Part shown: piece by piece, positions 31,540-38,535 of the stretch
How the letters are laid out: each line of letters opens with the position of its first letter
Numbering within the stretch: the stretch's first letter is position 1
From: Bradyrhizobium sp. in8p8
Lineage (GTDB): Bacteria; Pseudomonadota; Alphaproteobacteria; Rhizobiales; Xanthobacteraceae
Assembly (NCBI RefSeq): GCF_000426845.1
Contig: NZ_AUGD01000001.1
Span: 954,001 to 1,018,000, forward strand
Direction of reading: 5' to 3'
DNA: 64,000 nt
Notes under the pieces: model-generated
Told to the model about the DNA's origin: nothing
Databases searched by the model: none
Seen by the model: the letters and a program-made list of their open reading frames with translations, nothing else
Made by a program: the position numbers and the translations under genes

Positions 31540-32175
31540 TTGGCGATCAAGGCTGTGATCTTTGATTTTGGCGGCGTGCTGACGAGCTCACCATTCGAGG
31601 CCTTCACGCGGTTCGAGATCGAGCGCGGACTGCCCGCCGACATCATCCGGCGCACCAACGCCGCCAACCACCTGGAGAACGCCTGGGCCAAGTTCGAGCG
31701 GGCCGAGGTGGACATCGACACTTTCGACGAACTATTCGCCACGGAATCGCTTGCACTGGGCGCGGAGGTACGCGGACGCGATGTGCTGCCCTTGCTGCAG
31801 GGCAGTCTACGTCCAGAGATGGTCGAAGCCCTGAAGCGCATCAAGGCGCAATTCAAGACCGGCTGCATCACCAACAACCTTCCGGCCAACGCCATCGGGA
31901 GCATGACCGGACGTTCCCTCTACATCGCCGAGGTCATGGTGCTGTTCGACCACGTGATCGAATCCGCCAAGATTGGCCTGCGCAAGCCCGACCCGCGGAT
32001 ATATCAATTGATGGTCGAGACGCTAAAGGTCGATCCGAACAACTGCGTCTATCTCGACGATCTCGGTGTGAACCTGAAGCCCGCGCGCGAGATGGGCATG
32101 ACGACGATAAAAGTGACGAGCGGCGCCCAGGCCATCGCCGAGCTCGAGAAGGCCACGGGCCTCAAGCTGGGCTAG
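31540..32175 (+). CDS. HAD-superfamily hydrolase (subfamily IA)
   Basis: This 211-residue protein carries motif I IFDFGGVLTS (nucleophile Asp), motif II region GCITNNLP, motif III GLRKPDPRIYQ and motif IV CVYLDDLGVN. This wording resembles the phosphatase-like N-domain of soluble epoxide hydrolases and related acyl-phosphate or sugar phosphatases. The TTG at 31540 preceded by GAGGGCAGGA is the best start. Cytoplasmic. It stands alone between a protease and mtnA. Confidence 0.88.
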   Translation: MAIKAVIFDFGGVLTSSPFEAFTRFEIERGLPADIIRRTNAANHLENAWAKFERAEVDIDTFDELFATESLALGAEVRGRDVLPLLQGSLRPEMVEALKRIKAQFKTGCITNNLPANAIGSMTGRSLYIAEVMVLFDHVIESAKIGLRKPDPRIYQLMVETLKVDPNNCVYLDDLGVNLKPAREMGMTTIKVTSGAQAIAELEKATGLKLG

Positions 32176-32192
32176 CTGGCGCGTCACTCTTG

Positions 32193-32230
32193 GTCATTGC
32201 TGCTTGTCGCAAGAGCTCCTCGCAATGACG
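32193..32230. repeat. Degenerate copy of the GTCATTGCGA repeat
   Basis: GGTCATTGC at the left and CTCGCAATGACG at the right form a shortened palindrome between the HAD and mtnA stops. It matches the ends of the repeats at 690 and 53386 but lacks their core. Confidence 0.55.
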
Positions 32231-32257
32231 TGGCAACATCTCGCCTGGTAAACTGCA

Positions 32258-33364
32258 CTATTCCGCAGCATCTGCGACCCGCTCCGGGAACGCAGCCGCC
32301 AGCGAGGCTCGATCCGGCTTCAGCACGCCGCGCTCGGTGATCAGGCCGGTGACGAGCCGTGCCGGCGTCACGTCGAAGGCGTAGTTCGCGACCGGCGACC
32401 CCTCCGGGACGATGCGCACCGTCTCCAGCCTTCCGTCCGCGGTGCGGCCGGTCATGTCGGTCACCTCGGTGCCGCTGCGCTGCTCGATCGGGATGCCGCG
32501 GATGCCGTCGTGGACGGCGAAGTCGATCGTCGGCGATGGCAGCGCGACATAGAACGGCACCCCGTTGTCATGCGCGGCCAGCGCCTTCAGATAGGTGCCG
32601 ATCTTGTTGCAGACGTCGCCATTGGCGGCGACGCGGTCGGTGCCGACGATGACGAGATCGACCATGCCATGTTGCATCAGGTGTCCGCCGGTGTTGTCCG
32701 GGATGACCGTGTGCGGCACGCCGTGATGGCCGAGCTCCCAGGCTGTGAGCGAGGCGCCCTGGTTGCGCGGGCGGGTCTCGTCGACCCAGACATGGACGTT
32801 GATGCCGCGTTCGTGCGCGAGATAGATCGGCGCCGTCGCGGTGCCCCAGTCGACGGTGGCGAGCCAACCGGCATTGCAGTGCGTGAGGACGTTGACCGTC
32901 TCGCCCGGCTTCTTCGCCGCAATCGCCTCGATCAGCTTCAGACCGTTGCCGGCAATGCCGCGATTGATCTCGACATCCTGCTCGGCGATCTCGTCGGCGC
33001 GCGCGTAGGCAGCTTCCGCCCTTTCAACGGGATCGACCGGCGCGAGCGTCCTGCGCATCTCGTCCAGGGCCCATTTCAGATTGATCGCGGTTGGCCGTGC
33101 GACCACGAGCGTGTCGTAGGCCCGTTTCAGACCGGCGTCGGAAGCGTCCTCGCGCATCGCGAGGGCCATGCCGTAGGCGGCAGTCGCCCCGATCAGCGGC
33201 GCGCCGCGTACCAGCATGTCGCGGATCGCAACGGCCGCGTCTTCACACGAGGTCAGGCGCGCGATGACGAACTCATGCGGCAGCCGGCGCTGATCGATCG
33301 CGCCGACGGACCAGCCGTCGCGCTCGCGCCAGATGCTGCGAAAATGTTTGCCGTCGACCTTCAT
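32258..33364 (-). CDS. mtnA: S-methyl-5-thioribose-1-phosphate isomerase
   Basis: This 368-residue eIF2B-related isomerase converts methylthioribose-1-phosphate to methylthioribulose-1-phosphate in methionine salvage. The catalytic cysteine lies in [18 protein letters not shown] and the catalytic aspartate in [36 protein letters not shown] and the C-terminal [13 protein letters not shown] are family signatures. ATG at 33364, 33 bp after the mtnP stop, so an mtnP-mtnA operon. Confidence 0.95.
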   Translation of the reverse strand: MKVDGKHFRSIWRERDGWSVGAIDQRRLPHEFVIARLTSCEDAAVAIRDMLVRGAPLIGATAAYGMALAMREDASDAGLKRAYDTLVVARPTAINLKWALDEMRRTLAPVDPVERAEAAYARADEIAEQDVEINRGIAGNGLKLIEAIAAKKPGETVNVLTHCNAGWLATVDWGTATAPIYLAHERGINVHVWVDETRPRNQGASLTAWELGHHGVPHTVIPDNTGGHLMQHGMVDLVIVGTDRVAANGDVCNKIGTYLKALAAHDNGVPFYVALPSPTIDFAVHDGIRGIPIEQRSGTEVTDMTGRTADGRLETVRIVPEGSPVANYAFDVTPARLVTGLITERGVLKPDRASLAAAFPERVADAAE

Positions 33365-33397
33365 GGCATTCTGCCTTCTTGTGCTTCGCCTTGCGCC

Positions 33398-34273
33398 TCA
33401 GCCGCGCAGGATGCGCCCCGCCACCGCATCGAGCTTCTTCAGAAGCTCCGGATCGCGCGCCTCAGGCGCCGTGATCAGCGCGGTGTCGAGCGCCCGGTCG
33501 GAGCCGATCGGGCACGGCTCGTGCTCGCGCGGAAAATCCCTTGCCAGCCGCGCCACCAGCGCCTTCGCCTTGTCGGCGTTCGACGTCAACACGCGAATGA
33601 TGTCCTGCACGGTGACGGCGTCATGATCGGGATGCCAGCAATCGAAATCCGTCACCATCGCGACGGTGGCGTAACAGATCTCCGCCTCACGCGCGAGCTT
33701 CGCTTCGGGCATATTGGTCATGCCGATCACGGAATAGCCAAGGGTCTTGTAGGTCATGCTCTCTGCGTAAGTAGAGAATTGCGGCCCCTCCATGCAGACA
33801 TAAGTGCCGCCGCGGGCGATCGCGATGCCCTCGGCGTCAGCCGCCGCCGCGAGATGGAGCCGCAGCCGCGGCGAGACCGGGTGCGCCATGGACACATGTG
33901 CGACGCAGCCGCGGCCGAAGAATGAGCTCTCGCGCTTGTGGGTCCGGTCGACGAACTGGTCGACGAGAACGAAGGTGCCGGGCGGCAGTTCCTCCTTGAA
34001 GGAACCGCAGGCCGAAAGCGAGATCAGGTCGGTGACGCCGGCGCGCTTCAGCACGTCGATATTGGCGCGATAGTTGATATCGGAGGGAGAAAGCCGGTGA
34101 CCCTTGTCATGCCGCGGCAGGAACACGATCGGCAGACCGGCGATGGAGCCGCGCCGCAATGGTGCTGACGGCTCCCCCCACGGACTAGCGATCACCTCTT
34201 CGTGGGCCCCCTCGAGGCCCGGCAGGTCATAGATGCCCGAGCCGCCGATGATCCCCAATATCGCCTGCGTCAT
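33398..34273 (-). CDS. mtnP: S-methyl-5'-thioadenosine phosphorylase
   Basis: This 291-residue PNP-family trimeric phosphorylase cleaves methylthioadenosine to adenine and methylthioribose-1-phosphate, the substrate of the next gene product. Signatures: GIIGGSGIYDLPGL at the N-terminus, FLPRHDKGHRLSPSDINYRA, SACGSFKEELPPG and MEGPQFSTYAES. ATG at 34273. First gene of the salvage pair. Confidence 0.96.
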   Translation of the reverse strand: MTQAILGIIGGSGIYDLPGLEGAHEEVIASPWGEPSAPLRRGSIAGLPIVFLPRHDKGHRLSPSDINYRANIDVLKRAGVTDLISLSACGSFKEELPPGTFVLVDQFVDRTHKRESSFFGRGCVAHVSMAHPVSPRLRLHLAAAADAEGIAIARGGTYVCMEGPQFSTYAESMTYKTLGYSVIGMTNMPEAKLAREAEICYATVAMVTDFDCWHPDHDAVTVQDIIRVLTSNADKAKALVARLARDFPREHEPCPIGSDRALDTALITAPEARDPELLKKLDAVAGRILRG

Positions 34274-34398
34274 GCCTGCTCCACCCTGTCCGCCACGTGT
34301 GACACGGCTGAGCTATGCCAGTTTTGCGGCGGTTTTGGAACGGGGTGGCCGGGTGATGCCGGTGGTGTGAGGGACGGAGGGGCGAGCCTCACATTTGG

Positions 34399-34520
34399 TG
34401 TCGCCCCCGCGAACGCAGGGACCCATAACCACAGGCAGGCGAAGACCAGTCGTTGGGCACTCCGATCGTCAGTGATCGAGATTCCGCGGTATAGGTCCCC
34501 GCATACGCGGGGACGATGAC
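34399..34520. repeat. Interspersed repeat, GTCCCCGC ... CCATAACCACAGG family
   Basis: A 122-bp imperfect inverted element runs from GTCGCCCCCGCGAACGCAGGG to GCATACGCGGGGACGATGAC and contains CCATAACCACAGG and GGCGAAGACC, shared with 28865-29002. It fills most of the 268-bp gap between mtnP and the carrier-protein gene; no gene is visible there. Confidence 0.7.
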
Positions 34521-34541
34521 GGAGAAAGAGGCGCGCCCGGC

Positions 34542-34814
34542 TTAAGCCGCGTTCGCGAGTTGCAGCTGCGTCGCGACCATCCGCTCCAGCGTCTCGACCG
34601 ACTGGAAATTCTCCGGCGTGATCTCGGACTGCGGGATGGTGAAGTCGAACTCGGCTTCGACGCCGAGCATCAGATTGACCATGTCCATCGAAGTCAGGCC
34701 GACGTCGACGAGCTTTGCCTCCGGCGTGACGTCGGCAGTGAGCGAGTTCTGCTCAAGGATACCCTTCACCAGCTTGATGATGCGATTGCGCAAATCGGTA
34801 TCGAAGGCCTGCAT
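34542..34814 (-). CDS. Acyl carrier protein (dedicated aminoacyl carrier protein)
   Basis: This 90-residue four-helix carrier protein has its phosphopantetheine attachment serine in VGLTSMDMV (the DSL-like motif, Ser in LTSMD). The ATG at 34814 (MQAFDTDLRN) has GGGAA upstream; a TTG two codons earlier is less likely. It is divergent from an operon containing an amino acid:[carrier protein] ligase, and small stand-alone carriers encoded beside such ligases are their known substrates in Bradyrhizobium. So it probably carries an aminoacyl thioester rather than a fatty acid. Confidence 0.9.
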   Translation of the reverse strand: MQAFDTDLRNRIIKLVKGILEQNSLTADVTPEAKLVDVGLTSMDMVNLMLGVEAEFDFTIPQSEITPENFQSVETLERMVATQLQLANAA

Positions 34815-35173
34815 CGGCAAATTCCCATGTGTCTATCGAGGTCGGATCGGACTGCCGGCTACGATGGGCACGGCCTGCCGGTCCTGCAATGGGCGGCAGC
34901 AATACTTCGCGTTTCTTAGTAAACGATGACTCAGATTGTCCGGAATCCGGGATTCTTCCAAAGTCCTAACGCGGTGCTGGAAAATCTGGTGATGCAAACA
35001 ACCCGCCTTTAACTGTTCGTTCGGAATTGGGTTTTGTTTACCCTCTATTTCATCGACGAATTTGAATTAAATCCCTAGCCTCGTCTCACAAGCAAAGATG
35101 GCCGGAAGATCGCTTCAGGCGGCATCGCGACTGATGCTGGCGATCTCGAACGGCAAACCGGAGGCGGACGAGT
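34815..35173. other. Divergent intergenic region of the carrier-protein locus (359 bp)
   Basis: This gap separates the carrier-protein gene from the dehydrogenase-like gene. Bases about 34920-35085 are clearly AT-richer than the neighbourhood (for example AATTGGGTTTTGTTTACC and GAATTTGAATTAAATCCC) and probably hold both promoters. A small open frame, ATG 35098 to TGA 35187, encodes 29 residues (MAGRSLQAASRLM...) and overlaps the first 14 bases of the next gene. It could be a leader peptide, but its ribosome-binding site is poor. Confidence 0.5.
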
Positions 35174-36391
35174 ATGAACGTGCGTGAAGCAGTCCTCACT
35201 GTCGACGAAATGCAGGCGAGCTTTCTCGAGCAGGGCCCGTCCCTGACCGAGCGCGCCGCCCGGACCGCCGCAGCGGCAGCGGCCGACGCAGACGGGGTCG
35301 ATCGCGACGCCCGCTTCCCGCACAAGGCCTTCGACGTCGCGCGTGAGCAGAAGCTGCTGGGCGTGATGATCCCGGTCGAGTTCGGCGGCTTCGGCGCCTC
35401 GATCTATGACGTTACTGACATCTGCTACACACTCGGACGCGCCTGCGCTTCCACGGCGATGATCTACGCGATGCATCAGACCAAGGTCGCCTGCGTCATC
35501 AGGCACGGCCATGGCATTCCCTGGATGGAGACCATGATGCGCCGGGTCGCCCGCGACCAGTGGCTGCTCGCCTCCTCCACCACCGAGGGCCAGAATGGCG
35601 GCAATATCCGCGCCAGCGCCGCCGCGGTCGATCATGCTGGCGACACCGTCTCCCTGGTTCGCGATGCCACCGTGATCTCCTACGGCGCCGAGGCCGACGG
35701 CCTCGTCACCATCGCCCGCCGCGCCACCGATGCCGCAGCCTCCGACCAGGTTCTGATGGCGCTCGCCAAGGACGATTATTCGCTGAAGCGGACGCTCGGC
35801 TGGGAAACGCTCGGCATGCGCGGCACCTGCTCGACCGGCTTCGAGCTGAAGGTCGATTGCCCTGCCGACCGCGTCTTCCCGGAATCCTACGACAAGATCC
35901 ACGCCCAGACCATGACCCCGTTCGCACATCTGTGCTGGTCGTCGGCCTGGGCCGGCATCGCCGCTGCGGCCGTGACCCGCGCGCAGGCTTTCATCCGCAA
36001 GGCGGCGCGCTCTTCCGGCGGCCAGATGCCCCCGGCCGCGGCCCACTTCACCGCCGCCAAGATGTCGCTTGCCAAGCTGCGCGCGCTGATCTCTGCCAAC
36101 ACTGACGCTTTCGCCCGCGCCGAGCATGACGAGCGTGCGCTGAGCTCGCTCGACTTCCAGTCCGCGATCACGCTGCTCAAGGTGCAAGCTTCCGAGCTCG
36201 CGGTCGAGACGGTGATGCATGCGATGCGCACCGCGGGTCTTTCCGGCTACCGCAACGACGGCGAGTTCACCATGGGCCGCCACCTGCGCGACGTGCTGTC
36301 GTCACCGATCATGATCAACAATGACCGTATTCTCTCCAACGCCGCGACATCGACGCTGATGAGCGGCGTGCCGACGAGCCTTCGCGACTGA
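35174..36391 (+). CDS. Acyl-CoA dehydrogenase-like flavoprotein of the carrier-protein locus
   Basis: This 405-residue protein has the acyl-CoA dehydrogenase fold (GVMIPVEFGGFGASIYDVTD early, GWETLGMRGTCSTGFEL midway). It departs from classical enzymes: the usual EPGxGSD stretch is ASSTTEGQNGGN, and the C-terminus is GRHLRDVLSSPIMINNDRI with no YEGT or IGGG motif. That pattern occurs in divergent members, including carrier-protein-acting dehydrogenases and flavin N- or C-oxygenases. GGAGG precedes the ATG at 35174. The CP ligase follows after 42 bases. A plausible role is oxidation of the aminoacyl group on the carrier protein; this is inference. Confidence 0.85.
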   Translation: MNVREAVLTVDEMQASFLEQGPSLTERAARTAAAAAADADGVDRDARFPHKAFDVAREQKLLGVMIPVEFGGFGASIYDVTDICYTLGRACASTAMIYAMHQTKVACVIRHGHGIPWMETMMRRVARDQWLLASSTTEGQNGGNIRASAAAVDHAGDTVSLVRDATVISYGAEADGLVTIARRATDAAASDQVLMALAKDDYSLKRTLGWETLGMRGTCSTGFELKVDCPADRVFPESYDKIHAQTMTPFAHLCWSSAWAGIAAAAVTRAQAFIRKAARSSGGQMPPAAAHFTAAKMSLAKLRALISANTDAFARAEHDERALSSLDFQSAITLLKVQASELAVETVMHAMRTAGLSGYRNDGEFTMGRHLRDVLSSPIMINNDRILSNAATSTLMSGVPTSLRD

Positions 36392-36433
36392 ACCAAGAAG
36401 AAGAATTTTTTTCATATAGCAGGACACCGACCT

Positions 36434-37414
36434 ATGAGCATTGCCGTCCTCCCCAATTCGCCCGATACCGCGCCGCAGATGATCGATCCGCTCGATCATC
36501 TTGCCGACAAGCTGTTCCACCGCATGGGCGCCGACGGCGTCTATGCCCGCACCGCGCTTTATGAAGGCATCGTCGAGCGGCTGGCCGCACTGATCACGAG
36601 CCATCGCGAAGCCGGCACCGAAGTGATGCGCTTTCCACCGGTGATGAGCCGCGCCCAGCTGGAGAAATCCGGCTACCTCAAGAGCTTTCCGAACCTGCTC
36701 GGCTGCGTTTGCGGACTGCACGGCACCGAACGCGAGATCAACGCCGCGGTGAGCCGCTTCGATGCTGGCGGCGACTGGACCTCTTCACTGTCGCCAGCCG
36801 ACCTCGTGCTGTCGCCTGCCGCCTGCTATCCCGTCTATCCGATCGCGGCGAGCCGCGGACCGTTGCCGAAGGGCGGCCTGCGTTTCGATGTCGCTGCCGA
36901 CTGCTTCCGCCGCGAGCCGTCGAAGCATCTCGATCGCCTGCAATCGTTCCGGATGCGCGAATATGTCTGCATCGGCAGCCCCGACGACGTCGCCGACTTC
37001 CGCGAGCGCTGGATGGTGCGGGCGCAGGCGATCGCGCGTGACCTCGGCCTCACCTTCCGCGTCGACTATGCCAGCGATCCATTCTTCGGCCGGGTCGGCC
37101 AGATGAAGGCGGTGAGCCAGAAGCAGCAGCAACTCAAGTTCGAGCTCCTCATTCCGCTGCGCTCGGACGAGCAGCCGACGGCCTGCATGAGCTTCAATTA
37201 TCACCGCGAACATTTCTGCACGACCTGGGGAATCCAGGACGCCAATGGCGAGCCGGCTCATACCGGCTGCGTTGCCTTTGGCATGGACCGGCTGGCCGTC
37301 GCCATGTTCCACACCCACGGCACCGATCTTTCCGCCTGGCCCGCCAAGGTGCAGGACGTCCTGGGCTTGCAGCCGCATGTTGCGGCCGGCGCTCACGGCG
37401 AAGGCTGGCGCTAA
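36434..37414 (+). CDS. Amino acid--[acyl-carrier-protein] ligase (class II aaRS-like)
   Basis: This 326-residue protein resembles the catalytic core of atypical seryl-tRNA synthetases but lacks a tRNA-binding domain. The zinc ligands are Cys131 (SPAACYPVYP), Glu176 (FRMREYVCIG) and Cys279 (HTGCVAFGMDR), identical in position to those I recall for the B. japonicum enzyme that activates glycine or alanine and loads it onto a carrier protein. Motif 2-like CFRREPSKHLDRLQ and motif 3-like GMDRLAVAMF are present. The ATG at 36434 has AGGA upstream. Reaction: amino acid + ATP, then transfer to the carrier's phosphopantetheine. The physiological product is unknown. Confidence 0.95.
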   Translation: MSIAVLPNSPDTAPQMIDPLDHLADKLFHRMGADGVYARTALYEGIVERLAALITSHREAGTEVMRFPPVMSRAQLEKSGYLKSFPNLLGCVCGLHGTEREINAAVSRFDAGGDWTSSLSPADLVLSPAACYPVYPIAASRGPLPKGGLRFDVAADCFRREPSKHLDRLQSFRMREYVCIGSPDDVADFRERWMVRAQAIARDLGLTFRVDYASDPFFGRVGQMKAVSQKQQQLKFELLIPLRSDEQPTACMSFNYHREHFCTTWGIQDANGEPAHTGCVAFGMDRLAVAMFHTHGTDLSAWPAKVQDVLGLQPHVAAGAHGEGWR

Positions 37415-37455
37415 CGCAACTCACGAGGCTGACCATTTCCACGGGCAAGACGAGC

Positions 37456-38331
37456 GTGATCCATACCAAGGTCCGATGCCGCGAGATCACGGAGTCCGAT
37501 GTCGATAAGATCGCGGACTTGCTGACGCGCGGCTTCGTCGGCCGTTCACGCGAATACTGGATTCAGGGCCTGCGCCGGCAAGCCTTCCGAGCGGTGCCGG
37601 AGGGCTATCCGCGCTTCGGCTACATGCTCGACGATGACGGCACGCCGGTCGGCGTGCTGCTTCTGATCTACACGGCACGCCAGCGTGGCGAGGAGACGGC
37701 TGTCCAGTGCAACCTGTCGAGTTGGTATGTCGATCCGGCCTATCGCAACTACGCGCCGCTGCTAACCAAGATCGCCCAGCGGCACAAGGACGTCACCTAT
37801 TTCAACATCAGCCCGGCGCCGTGGACCTGGCCGATCATCGAGACGCAGGGCTTTCGCGCCTATTGCCGCGGGATATTCTTCTCGATCCCTGCGCTGGCGC
37901 GCGCGCCGCGGTGGAGCGAGATCGAGGTCATCCCGCCGCATGCCAAGGAGATCAAGGGACTTTCCGCCGCCGAGACCGAGCTCTTGAGGCGGCATGCGCG
38001 CTACAATTGTCTCAGCCTCGTCTGCCGCACGCCGAAAGGAACCTTCCCCTTCATCCTGCAACCGGTGCGCATCCGCCGCGGCTTCATCGCCCCGCCCGCC
38101 ATGAAGCTGATCTATTGCCGGAGCATGACGGAATACGCCGAATGCGCGGGCCGAATCGGCCGGTTGCTGTTGCGGCTCGGCAAGATTTCGGTCGCCGTCG
38201 ATTCCAATGGCCCAATTCCCGGCCTTGTTGGTATCTATACCGAGCGGCGGGGTCGCAAATATTTCAAGGGGCCGCACCAGCCACTTCTGGGCGACCTCAC
38301 CGACACGGAGCTCGTGCTTTACGGGCCGTAG
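37456..38331 (+). CDS. GNAT-like acyltransferase of the carrier-protein locus
   Basis: This 291-residue protein has an N-terminal GNAT-type acyltransferase fold: IHTKVRCREITESDVDKIAD, then VQCNLSSWYVDPAYRNYAPLL, which is the strand 4/acetyl-CoA-loop region. A C-terminal extension of about 120 residues has no motif I recognise. The start is GTG at 37456, 42 bases after the ligase stop. By operon position it could transfer the carrier-bound aminoacyl group to an acceptor. The acceptor is unknown, and no signal peptide or membrane helix is present. Confidence 0.75.
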   Translation: MIHTKVRCREITESDVDKIADLLTRGFVGRSREYWIQGLRRQAFRAVPEGYPRFGYMLDDDGTPVGVLLLIYTARQRGEETAVQCNLSSWYVDPAYRNYAPLLTKIAQRHKDVTYFNISPAPWTWPIIETQGFRAYCRGIFFSIPALARAPRWSEIEVIPPHAKEIKGLSAAETELLRRHARYNCLSLVCRTPKGTFPFILQPVRIRRGFIAPPAMKLIYCRSMTEYAECAGRIGRLLLRLGKISVAVDSNGPIPGLVGIYTERRGRKYFKGPHQPLLGDLTDTELVLYGP

Positions 38332-38535
38332 AGGGCACGGCCGAGAGTTGGCTGCCGTGCCGGCGACGCACGATATCTGGCCAGTCCTCGCCGGCACCTC
38401 TTACTTCGTACGCATCCACGCATCGCCGGTCATCCTCCGTAAACTACTGCGCTTAAGGGATTTTTCCGGCCTCTTCGCTAGCCTCGGCAGCTGAATTAGG
38501 TTGCGTTAAGTCTGTTGCCTGCCGAGTCCCGCCCG

